Below the pieces are notes generated by a model, which did no database searches, had not been told where the DNA came from, and saw only the letters and a list, made by a program, of their open reading frames with translations. This document shows positions 1 to 7,153 of a DNA stretch of 64,000 bases, in pieces; the first letter of the stretch is position 1, and every line of letters starts with the position of its first letter. The translations under genes were made by a program, and so were the position numbers. The stretch lies in assembly GCF_001598915.1 (NCBI RefSeq), contig NZ_BDAP01000006.1:248001-312000 (forward strand), given 5' to 3'. The stretch comes from Williamsia muralis NBRC 105860. GTDB taxonomy: Bacteria; Actinomycetota; Actinomycetes; Mycobacteriales; Mycobacteriaceae.

Positions 1-95
1 CCGATGATGGCGAACTTGATGAGCTCATGGTGACGCATTACCAGCGCTCTCAGCGGCGCTGGCATACGGGCCATGAGCCCATCGGTGAGTGACAC
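1..95 (-). CDS. GtrA-like membrane protein, N-terminal fragment
   Basis: Reading leftward, a GTG at 95 (or the in-frame ATG at 74) opens a frame that runs off the window edge. It encodes a basic N-terminus with the stretch RALVMRHHELIKFAIIG, which resembles the start of GtrA-family proteins (small four-helix membrane proteins implicated in moving lipid-linked sugars). From memory, mycobacteria carry a GtrA-like gene divergent from purK, which supports the call. Only about 31 residues are visible, so no membrane segment can be confirmed. Neither start has a clear ribosome-binding site. The 104 bases up to purK form a shared divergent promoter region with no clear motif. Confidence 0.6.
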   Translation of the reverse strand, partial: MSLTDGLMARMPAPLRALVMRHHELIKFAII

Positions 96-199
96 AAGGA
101 TGGAGTCTACGAAACAAGTTCGTCGAGAAACCAATCCCGGCACGTCCCGGTGCCTCCCGTGTCGTCCGATCGACGCCGCCCGTGACACGATGGATAGCC

Positions 200-1531
200 G
201 TGACGAGTGATCCGACCCCTGCCTCGACGGCACCCGTGCCCGCTGTTCCCACGGCCACCGATTCGGCAGTCCCACCTGCACCGGCGTCGCCGGAGGCCAG
301 TCGTGACGCGGCTGCCCCGGGGATGCCCGTGGTCACCATGATCGGCGGCGGTCAGCTGGCGCGCATGACCCATCAGGCCGCCATCGCATTGGGGCAGCGT
401 CTGCGTGTCCTGGCGGCGTCCGCCGACGAGCCGGCCGCCCAGGTCAGCCCCGATGTGGTGTTCGGCAGCCACAACAGCCTCGACGACCTCCGTACGGCCG
501 CGCGTGGCAGCCACGCGCTGACCTTCGACCACGAGCACGTGCCGATCGAGCATCTCGAGGTGCTGGTCGGTGATGGCGTCAGTGTGCTTCCTCCGCCGAG
601 CGCGCTGATCTTTGCCCAGGACAAGCTCGCCATGCGGCGGCGCCTCGCCGACTTCGGCGCGCCCATTCCCGCGTACGCCGAACTGCCCCAGGACAACCCC
701 ATGGAGGCGCTCATCGAGTTCGGTGAGCAACATCACTGGCAGGTGGTCCTCAAAACCATCCGCGGCGGCTATGACGGGCGCGGGGTGTGGCTGGTCGACA
801 GTCGCGAGGAGGCACTCGAGGCGCTTGCGGCGGCACCAGCGGGTTCGTCCCTGATGGTCGAGCAGAGGATCGCGCTGCGTCGGGAGCTGTCGGCGATGGT
901 GGGACGCTCGCCGTTCGGCCAGGGCGCCGTGTGGCCGGTGGTGGAAACGGTGCAACGCAAAGGACAGTGCGCGGTGGTGATCGCGCCGGCACCGAACCTG
1001 TCGGAAGAGACGGCCACCTCGGCGCAGCGCCTCGCGTTGTCGCTGGCCGGCGAACTGGGTGTGGTCGGGGTGATGGCGGTTGAGCTGTTCGAGACCACCG
1101 ATGGCTCGCTCCTGGTGAACGAGCTGGCGATGCGACCGCACAACAGTGGTCACTGGTCGATGGACGGCAGTGTCACCGGTCAGTTCGAACAGCACCTTCG
1201 TGCTGTCCTCGACTACCCACTGGGCGACACCGGAACGCGGGCCCCGGTGACCGTGATGGCCAACATCCTCGGTGCGGCGCAGGCTCCGGCGATGTCGATG
1301 GACGAGCGACTGCACCATCTGTTTGCACGTATCCCGCAGGCGAAGGTGCATCTGTACGGCAAGGGAGAACGCCCCGACCGCAAGATCGGACACGTGAACG
1401 TGCTGGGATCGGCGGGCGGCAACGTGGACGACCCCGAGCACGTGGCGCACGTGCGGGAGATCGCGGAGCGGGCGGCACACTGGATGTCGCACGCGGAGTG
1501 GACCGACGGATGGGATGTGCACGGTGGGTGA
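200..1531 (+). CDS. purK: N5-carboxyaminoimidazole ribonucleotide synthase PurK
   Basis: ATP-grasp enzyme of de novo purine synthesis. It carboxylates aminoimidazole ribonucleotide with ATP and bicarbonate to give N5-CAIR, which PurE then isomerises. The protein has the N-terminal nucleotide-binding motif [10 protein letters not shown], the ATP-grasp stretch [13 protein letters not shown], and the C-terminal signature [14 protein letters not shown]. The GTG at 200 gives 443 residues with a 45-residue Pro/Ala-rich leader before the first beta strand. An ATG at 323 would remove most of that leader and is a real alternative. The frame stays open upstream to 89, but that part has no family similarity. 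The 3' end overlaps purE by 17 bases, so the two are probably translated together. Confidence 0.95.
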   Translation: MTSDPTPASTAPVPAVPTATDSAVPPAPASPEASRDAAAPGMPVVTMIGGGQLARMTHQAAIALGQRLRVLAASADEPAAQVSPDVVFGSHNSLDDLRTAARGSHALTFDHEHVPIEHLEVLVGDGVSVLPPPSALIFAQDKLAMRRRLADFGAPIPAYAELPQDNPMEALIEFGEQHHWQVVLKTIRGGYDGRGVWLVDSREEALEALAAAPAGSSLMVEQRIALRRELSAMVGRSPFGQGAVWPVVETVQRKGQCAVVIAPAPNLSEETATSAQRLALSLAGELGVVGVMAVELFETTDGSLLVNELAMRPHNSGHWSMDGSVTGQFEQHLRAVLDYPLGDTGTRAPVTVMANILGAAQAPAMSMDERLHHLFARIPQAKVHLYGKGERPDRKIGHVNVLGSAGGNVDDPEHVAHVREIAERAAHWMSHAEWTDGWDVHGG

Positions 1532-2060
1532 GAACGGCGAAGGTTCGGGCAACCGGCCACAGGGGCCGCGGGTCGGCCTGATCATGGGCAGCGACTCGGA
1601 CTGGCCGACGATGGAGGCCGCTGCGGAGGCCCTCGCCGAGTTCGGGGTCCGATTCGAAGTGGGTGTCGTCTCCGCGCACCGAACTCCTCAGCGCATGCTC
1701 GACTACGCGAAAGAGGCTGCCGGGCGCGGACTCTCGGTCATCATCGCGGGTGCAGGCGGAGCGGCCCACCTACCCGGCATGGTGGCCTCGGCAACGCCAC
1801 TGCCGGTGATCGGTGTTCCGGTGCCGCTCAAATATCTCGACGGCATGGATTCGCTTCTGTCGATCGTGCAGATGCCCGCCGGGGTGCCGGTGGCGACTGT
1901 GTCGGTGGGTGGGGCACGTAATGCTGGTCTGCTGGCGGTGCGCATTCTCGCGGCGGCGGACCCGGGACTGCGCGCGCAGATGGAACGGTTCCAGGCCGAC
2001 CTGTCGGACATGGTTCTGGCGAAAGATCAGGCCTTGAAGCAGAAACTTCTCGGAGGCTAG
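1515..2060 (+). CDS. purE: N5-carboxyaminoimidazole ribonucleotide mutase PurE
   Basis: Class I PurE, which moves the carboxylate of N5-CAIR to carbon 4 to give CAIR. The N-terminal motif [12 protein letters not shown] and the later stretch [16 protein letters not shown] carry the substrate-binding residues, and the 181-residue length is normal for the family. The ATG at 1515 lies inside the end of purK; a GTG at 1524 would also work. The stop codon sits within a CTAG shared with the stop of the convergent gene on the other strand, so the two genes end back to back with no spacer and no visible terminator. Confidence 0.95.
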   Translation: MCTVGENGEGSGNRPQGPRVGLIMGSDSDWPTMEAAAEALAEFGVRFEVGVVSAHRTPQRMLDYAKEAAGRGLSVIIAGAGGAAHLPGMVASATPLPVIGVPVPLKYLDGMDSLLSIVQMPAGVPVATVSVGGARNAGLLAVRILAAADPGLRAQMERFQADLSDMVLAKDQALKQKLLGG

Positions 2061-2890
2061 CTGTCGGCTTCGACCAGCAGTTTGCGCCGGAAGAGGTCGA
2101 GAACCTCGTCGAGAGCGGCTCGGGTGGGCTGGCCTGGTTCGTCGATGAGGTGCTCGGTGAGCGGCGAGTGCGGTGGCATCGGAGACGGGCCCGCGTCGGC
2201 GTCGTCTATCTCGATGGCCACGAAGGCGTCGCCCAATTCTCTGCGCAGGTAGTCGAACCGGGCAGCGGGGGAGAGCTTGTCTTTCCTGAACCGGACGCCC
2301 ATCACTTCCAGACCTGCGGCGCACCGCCCTTTGACAACCGCGAGATCGTCGGGCGAGATGTCGATGTTCGCCGCGCCGACCGGCCGAAACGGCATGGAGG
2401 GCTGGGCGAGCACGGGGGCCAGGAGTCGGTCGTCCGCGGCCATCGCGAGGGCGAATCCGCCGGTGAAACACATCCCTATGGCGCCGACACCCGGGCCACC
2501 GCACCGCTCGTGCTCATCGGCGGCCAGTGCCCGCAGCCAGGTCACCACAGGTGACGACTTCCCCGTGGCGAGGACTGTGAACTCGCGGCTGATGCAGGTC
2601 GGGACCAGAACCGACGTCAGGACCCCGACGGATTTTAGATACCCCAGGTTGTCCGGCATGGGGTCGAGGCCGTCGACTCCGAACAGGCTGGGGACCACAG
2701 CAGTGCACCCGATGTCGGACACCTTGCGAGCGAAGTTCAGCACCTTCGGCGTGATTCCCGGCATCTCCGCGATGACAACCACGGCCGGCCCCTCGCCTCG
2801 CCGGTAGATCGTGCGCGTCTTGCCGGAATGGGTGAACTCGGCGCGGTCGAAGTCGGCGAGTTCTGCTTCGGGCGACTGCTTGGGGGTCAT
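2057..2890 (-). CDS. dienelactone hydrolase family protein
   Basis: Alpha/beta hydrolase of the dienelactone hydrolase type, 277 residues. Early on it has [12 protein letters not shown], the usual DLH opening with a glutamate, and at mid-length [16 protein letters not shown], in which the nucleophile elbow G-x-C-x-G carries the catalytic cysteine of this family. The substrate cannot be read from the sequence, and many actinobacterial members have none assigned. The ATG at 2890 was chosen over an upstream extension because family similarity begins just after it. It diverges from fadE25 across a 164-base gap that holds a palindrome, and it converges on purE with overlapping stops. Confidence 0.85.
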   Translation of the reverse strand: MTPKQSPEAELADFDRAEFTHSGKTRTIYRRGEGPAVVVIAEMPGITPKVLNFARKVSDIGCTAVVPSLFGVDGLDPMPDNLGYLKSVGVLTSVLVPTCISREFTVLATGKSSPVVTWLRALAADEHERCGGPGVGAIGMCFTGGFALAMAADDRLLAPVLAQPSMPFRPVGAANIDISPDDLAVVKGRCAAGLEVMGVRFRKDKLSPAARFDYLRRELGDAFVAIEIDDADAGPSPMPPHSPLTEHLIDEPGQPTRAALDEVLDLFRRKLLVEADS

Positions 2891-2968
2891 GGCTTCCTCA
2901 CTGGCACGGCGGGTGCAATTCATCGTCAGGCTAGCGTCTGCCGCGGTCGGGCACGGCCCTGTCTTTTC

Positions 2969-2986
2969 AGTTACCCGTGAGTAACT
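2969..2986. promoter_or_regulatory. palindromic operator candidate upstream of fadE25
   Basis: AGTTAC-N6-GTAACT is a perfect 6-base inverted repeat with a 6-base spacer (18 bases in all). It lies between the divergent dienelactone hydrolase gene and fadE25. Its size and symmetry suit a TetR-type dimer. A TAGGAT hexamer at 3003-3008 could be the fadE25 -10 box, which would put the palindrome around -35. No cognate regulator is encoded next to it. Confidence 0.45.
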
Positions 2987-3054
2987 CTGGGCGCGCAAGT
3001 ATTAGGATCGACGGGAAGAACCGAGTTTTTCTGGCGTATACGAGGAGTGTTCTG

Positions 3055-4215
3055 ATGGCCGGCAACCCCGATTTTGGTCTGTTCAAGCTCGGCGAAGAGC
3101 ACGACGAGCTACGTGCGGCGATCCGGGCTCTTTCCGAGAAGGAGATCGAGCCCCACGCTGCTGATGTCGATGAGAACTCCCGCTTTCCCGAGGAGGCGCT
3201 GGCTGCGTTGACGGCCTCGGGTTTCAACGCGATCCATGTGCCCGAGGAGTACGAGGGTCAGGGTGGGGACTCGGTGGCTGCGTGCATTGTGATCGAAGAG
3301 GTCGCGCGGGTGGATGCGTCGGCGTCGTTGATCCCGGCGGTCAACAAGTTGGGCACCATGGGCCTGATCTTGAAGGGCTCTGAGGAACTCAAGCAGCAGG
3401 TGTTGCCATCGATCGCGTCGGGTGAGGCGATGGCCTCGTACGCATTGTCCGAGCGTGAGGCCGGTTCGGATGCGGCGGCGATGAAGACCCGGGCCCGCGA
3501 AGAGGGCGACAACTGGGTGCTCAACGGGTCGAAATGCTGGATCACCAACGGCGGGAAGTCCACCTGGTACACGGTGATGGCGGTGACCGATCCGGAGAAG
3601 GGCGCCAACGGTATCTCCTCGTTCATGGTCCACAAGGATGATCCCGGGTTCACCGTCGGTCCGTTGGAGAAGAAGCTCGGCATCAAGGGTTCACCCACGG
3701 CCGAGTTGTATTTCGAGAACTGCACCATTCCTGGGGATCGGATCATCGGGGCGCCGGGCACAGGGTTCAAAACCGCGCTCGAAACTCTCGATCACACGCG
3801 TCCGACGATCGGCGCGCAAGCGTTGGGCATCGCACAGGGCGCTCTGGATCAGACGATCGCGTATGTCAAAGAGCGCAAGCAGTTCGGTAAGACGATCAGC
3901 TCGTTCCAGGGTGTGGAGTTCATGCTCGCGGACATGGCGATGAAGATCGAGGCCGCCCGTTTGATGGTGTACACCTCGGCCGCTCGGGCCGAGCGTGGTG
4001 AGAAGAACCTCGGCTTCATCTCCGCAGCGTCGAAGTGCTTCGCCTCTGATGTGGCCATGCAGGTCACCACCGACGCGGTGCAGTTGTTCGGTGGCTACGG
4101 GTACACCCGCGACTTCCCCGTCGAGCGCATGATGCGTGATGCCAAGATCACCCAGATCTACGAGGGGACCAACCAGATCCAGCGAGTGGTGATGTCACGC
4201 GCACTACTGCGCTGA
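3055..4215 (+). CDS. fadE25: acyl-CoA dehydrogenase (FadE25-like)
   Basis: FAD enzyme that introduces the alpha,beta double bond into acyl-CoA. The 386 residues align well, from memory, with mycobacterial FadE25, which also sits beside purK-purE. Visible marks include YALSEREAGSDAA and CWITNGG (FAD and substrate contacts), the RKQFG stretch, the C-terminal FGGYGYTRDFPVER, and the catalytic glutamate context QIYEGTNQIQR. The ATG at 3055 follows GAGGAG with good spacing. The frame is open further upstream, but that part is not similar to the family. A nearby palindrome suggests regulation by a fatty-acid-responsive repressor, which is an inference. The exact acyl substrate is unknown. Confidence 0.93.
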   Translation: MAGNPDFGLFKLGEEHDELRAAIRALSEKEIEPHAADVDENSRFPEEALAALTASGFNAIHVPEEYEGQGGDSVAACIVIEEVARVDASASLIPAVNKLGTMGLILKGSEELKQQVLPSIASGEAMASYALSEREAGSDAAAMKTRAREEGDNWVLNGSKCWITNGGKSTWYTVMAVTDPEKGANGISSFMVHKDDPGFTVGPLEKKLGIKGSPTAELYFENCTIPGDRIIGAPGTGFKTALETLDHTRPTIGAQALGIAQGALDQTIAYVKERKQFGKTISSFQGVEFMLADMAMKIEAARLMVYTSAARAERGEKNLGFISAASKCFASDVAMQVTTDAVQLFGGYGYTRDFPVERMMRDAKITQIYEGTNQIQRVVMSRALLR

Positions 4216-4218
4216 CCC

Positions 4219-4247
4219 ACGTCAGAAATCCTCCCGCGGTCTGATGT
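4219..4247 (+). terminator. weak hairpin after fadE25
   Basis: ACGTCAGA (4219-4226) pairs with TCTGATGT (4240-4247), with one G-T wobble, over a 13-base loop. It starts four bases after the fadE25 stop. No T-run follows, so this is a plausible but unproven terminator. Confidence 0.3.
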
Positions 4248-4267
4248 TGGGGCACCCGCCCGGGCGC

Positions 4268-4283
4268 TAGATTGACGAACATG
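4268..4283 (+). promoter_or_regulatory. leaderless promoter of the histidine kinase gene
   Basis: A TAGATT -10 hexamer at 4268-4273 is followed by 7 bases and then the ATG at 4281. There is no Shine-Dalgarno sequence. This matches the TANNNT and short-spacer layout of leaderless actinobacterial transcripts. A TTGGGG at 4247-4252 is a poor -35 candidate with a 15-base spacer. Confidence 0.5.
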
Positions 4284-5498
4284 GACTTCCAGCGGATCTT
4301 GCAGCGCTGGAACCGCTTCGCCGAACCGCGTCGGCTGCTGCTCGACTCGCTGCTGGCCGCGGCGCTGGCGTTGCTCAGCGTCGTTCCCGAACTGTGGGAA
4401 CACATGGGTACACCGCTCGTGTGGCGTATCGCGGTCGGCACGATCGTCTGTGTCGCCGTCGCGTTCCGCCGGACCCGCCCCGACGTCTCCGGTCTCGTCA
4501 TCGCTGCTGCGGCCTTCGCGCATCTGGCGGTCGACGAAAGACTCAGTCCAGCGGTGATGGTGACCGCGGTGATCAGTATCTATTCGATGGCCGCCTACGG
4601 TTCGACACGAGGCACCCAAGCCGCATTGGCCCTTGGCCTCGTCGGTTGTGTGCTGTCGTCGGGACGCCTGTACTCCGCAGCCGACGACACGGCCGCGTAT
4701 GAGTTCACCGCGCCCGGTGCGGTGAGTCTGGGTGTCATCGCCGTCGGCATCTGGGCCACCGGTATGTTGCGGCGCACGCGACTTCGGGAAGTGCAGGGAC
4801 TACGTGAGCGGGCCCGCCTGCTGGAACTCGAACGGGCACAGGAAGCCGAGATCGCCGCCATCGGCGAACGCACCCGGATCGCGCGCGAGATGCACGACAT
4901 CATCGCGCACACGCTCACGGTGGTGATCGCGCAGGCGGATGGCGGCCGATATGCGGCGCAGCAGGATCCGGCGCAGGCCGTCAAGGCGCTGGCCACCATC
5001 GCCGACAACGGGCGCCAGGCCCTCGCCGACATGCGGTCGCTGCTGGGGGTACTGCGTGACGACGGGCCACGCGAGATACGGGCGGTGCCAGGCATCGCCG
5101 ACATCCCCGAACTCGTGGAGTCCGTGCGGGCCGGGGGTTTGCCGGTTCGACTGGACTCTTTTGGTTCCGCTCGCGACGTTTCGGTGGGATGCGGGCTGAC
5201 GGCCTATCGAATCGTGCAGGAATCGCTCACCAACATCCTCAAACACGCGGGGCTCGGAGCCTCCGCGGACGTCGGGTTACATTGGCAGAGCGATGAATTG
5301 ACGATCATCGTCACCGATGACGGTCGAGGCGTCGCCCCTACCATCGGTGATGGCGAGCTGCGTCCGGCCGGCGGAAAGGGGTTGCTGGGCATGCGCGAAC
5401 GCGCCGAACTACATGGTGGGACGCTGCAGGCCGGCCCCCGTGACGACGGACCCGGATACCGTATTCGCGCGTCGCTGCCCACCGGGGAGGTTCGATGA
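4281..5498 (+). CDS. NarL-type sensor histidine kinase
   Basis: Membrane sensor kinase of 405 residues in the DesK/NarX-like class. About six hydrophobic segments fill the first 155 residues, for example around LLLDSLLAAALALLSVV and AVSLGVIAVGIWATGML. A short coiled stretch follows, then the HisKA_3 box REMHDIIAHTL with the phospho-accepting histidine near residue 205, and a C-terminal ATPase domain with a DDGRG G-box and GLLGMRERA. There is no extracellular sensor domain, so the stimulus is probably sensed within or at the membrane. It overlaps the response regulator by 4 bases (ATGA), so they form a cognate pair. The ATG at 4281 was preferred to the TTG at 4272 on promoter spacing. Confidence 0.92.
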   Translation: MDFQRILQRWNRFAEPRRLLLDSLLAAALALLSVVPELWEHMGTPLVWRIAVGTIVCVAVAFRRTRPDVSGLVIAAAAFAHLAVDERLSPAVMVTAVISIYSMAAYGSTRGTQAALALGLVGCVLSSGRLYSAADDTAAYEFTAPGAVSLGVIAVGIWATGMLRRTRLREVQGLRERARLLELERAQEAEIAAIGERTRIAREMHDIIAHTLTVVIAQADGGRYAAQQDPAQAVKALATIADNGRQALADMRSLLGVLRDDGPREIRAVPGIADIPELVESVRAGGLPVRLDSFGSARDVSVGCGLTAYRIVQESLTNILKHAGLGASADVGLHWQSDELTIIVTDDGRGVAPTIGDGELRPAGGKGLLGMRERAELHGGTLQAGPRDDGPGYRIRASLPTGEVR

Positions 5499-6229
5499 CC
5501 GAGGTGATCCGGGTAGCGCTTGTCGATGACCAGGCGCTGGTACGTGCGGGTTTCGGAATGGTCATCGATTCGCAGGCCGACATGACGGTGGTGCTCGAGG
5601 CATCCGACGGTGCCGCAGCCGTGGAGACTCTGCGCCGAACCCCCGCCGACGTGGTGCTCATGGATGTCCAGATGCCAGGCGTCGACGGCATCGCGGCCAC
5701 CAGGCAACTGCTCGCCGAGCAGGAAACGGGTGGGTTGGGGCAGCACCATGTACCGAAAGTCCTGGTACTGACGACGTTCGACACCGACGAGTACCTGCTG
5801 GCCGCAATCTCCGCTGGTGCCAGCGGGTTCCTGCTCAAGGACGCGCAACCGGAAGAGCTCTTGGCCGCGATCCGAACGGTTCATGCCGGTGACGCCGTGA
5901 TCGCGCCGCGGTCCACCCGACGCCTGCTGACCCACGTGGCGGGAACCGCCGCGATGCCGACGCCGCCCGCACCTGCCGGCCACGCCACCGTGGTGCCCGA
6001 CCTCGTCGATCCGCTGACCCCCCGGGAGACAGAGGTGTTGCGGGCCATCGCTGTCGGGATGACCAACGGCGAGATCGCCGCGGACTTTCATCTGTCCCTC
6101 GCCACGGTCAAGACGCATGTCGGCCGGGTGCTCACCAAGACAGGGTCACGCGACCGTGTGCAGGTGGTGTTGTTCGCCTTCCGTACCGGGATGATCGGGA
6201 TCGACGACATCCTCACCCTCCACCGGTAG
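5495..6229 (+). CDS. LuxR/NarL-family response regulator
   Basis: DNA-binding partner of the preceding kinase, 244 residues. The receiver domain begins VALVDDQALVRAGF (acidic pair for magnesium), has the phosphorylation site D57 in VLMDVQMPG, and ends with the conserved lysine in GFLLKDA. The C-terminal LuxR helix-turn-helix runs from about residue 170 with LTPRETEVLRAIAVGMTNGEIA and ATVKTHVGRVLTK. A 165-base gap separates it from the ABC transporter genes on the same strand. The simplest reading is that this regulator controls that transporter, but no direct repeat could be confidently picked as its binding site. Confidence 0.93.
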   Translation: MTEVIRVALVDDQALVRAGFGMVIDSQADMTVVLEASDGAAAVETLRRTPADVVLMDVQMPGVDGIAATRQLLAEQETGGLGQHHVPKVLVLTTFDTDEYLLAAISAGASGFLLKDAQPEELLAAIRTVHAGDAVIAPRSTRRLLTHVAGTAAMPTPPAPAGHATVVPDLVDPLTPRETEVLRAIAVGMTNGEIAADFHLSLATVKTHVGRVLTKTGSRDRVQVVLFAFRTGMIGIDDILTLHR

Positions 6230-6394
6230 GTTCCTCTTCTCGTCCTGGAGGACCACGCCGGGTACGGAGGGTCATCCCGGGGGCTGACCGGACGATCTGC
6301 AGATGTCCGCCCGCACGTCGATGTGTGGACCTCCTGCTCCGAAATAGGTTTGTGCCACAACGCAAGTCGGCGTGTGACACGAGAGGTGGGGCCA

Positions 6395-7153
6395 ATGTCA
6401 GATCCATACGCGGCAAGGACCATTGCATTACAGAAGACATACGGGCACGGGGACGCGGCGGTTCATGCGCTGCGAGATGTGAGCGTGGACATCCCCGTCG
6501 GCAAGTTCACGGCCATCATGGGGCCGTCGGGGTCCGGCAAGTCGACGCTGATGCACTGTCTCGCGGGACTGGATACCGCAACGGCGGGAACGGTGTTGAT
6601 CGGGGACACCGATCTGTCGCGATGCAACGATTCTCAGCGGACCCGGTTGCGGCGCCGAGAGCTGGGCTTTGTCTTCCAATCGTTCAACCTGTTGCCGGTG
6701 CTGACCGCGCGGGCCAACATCCTGCTCCCGCTCACCCTGGATCGGCGATCTCCCGACGAGCTGTGGTTCGACGAACTGGTGGCGGTGCTGGGAATCGGGG
6801 ATCGGCTGGACCACAAGCCGGGCGAATTGTCCGGCGGGCAGCAGCAACGCGTCGCGATCGCCAGGGCGTTGCTCGGCAGGCCGCGACTCATCCTCGCCGA
6901 CGAGCCGACCGGCAACCTCGACAGCAGGTCGGGCGCGCAGGTGCTGTCGCTGCTGCAGAGCAGCAGCCGCCGCATCGGCCAGACCATCGTGATGGTGACC
7001 CACGACCCTGTGGCCGCGAGCTATTGCGATCAGGTGTTGGTGATGGCCGACGGACGGATGGTGGACCGAATCCTCGCACCCACAGCAGATTCCGTGTTGG
7101 CAGCGATGCGTGGTCATGGCACCGATCAGGTCTCTGTGGGTGACCCACGATGA
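6395..7153 (+). CDS. MacB/LolD-type ABC transporter ATPase
   Basis: ATP-binding subunit of a MacB-family transporter, 252 residues. Walker A GPSGSGKST, Q-loop FVFQSFNLLP, signature LSGGQQQRVAIARAL, Walker B LILADEPTGNLD and the switch histidine in VMVTHDP are all intact. LADEPTGNLD is typical of the MacB/LolD/FtsE group. The ATG at 6395 follows AGGTGGGG. A TAGGTT at 6345-6350 is a candidate -10 box. It overlaps the permease gene by 4 bases (ATGA). With the kinase and regulator upstream, it looks like an inducible exporter or stress-response transporter. The substrate is unknown. Confidence 0.93.
   Translation: MSDPYAARTIALQKTYGHGDAAVHALRDVSVDIPVGKFTAIMGPSGSGKSTLMHCLAGLDTATAGTVLIGDTDLSRCNDSQRTRLRRRELGFVFQSFNLLPVLTARANILLPLTLDRRSPDELWFDELVAVLGIGDRLDHKPGELSGGQQQRVAIARALLGRPRLILADEPTGNLDSRSGAQVLSLLQSSSRRIGQTIVMVTHDPVAASYCDQVLVMADGRMVDRILAPTADSVLAAMRGHGTDQVSVGDPR

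Noticed and set aside
107-1585. 492-residue open frame on the minus strand across purK
   Set aside because: It is an antisense shadow of purK in GC-rich DNA, with Arg/His-rich composition and no family features.
5495-6229. Second sensor role for the response regulator, from its alanine/proline insert near residues 150-160
   Set aside because: The insert is a normal linker between the receiver and LuxR domains.
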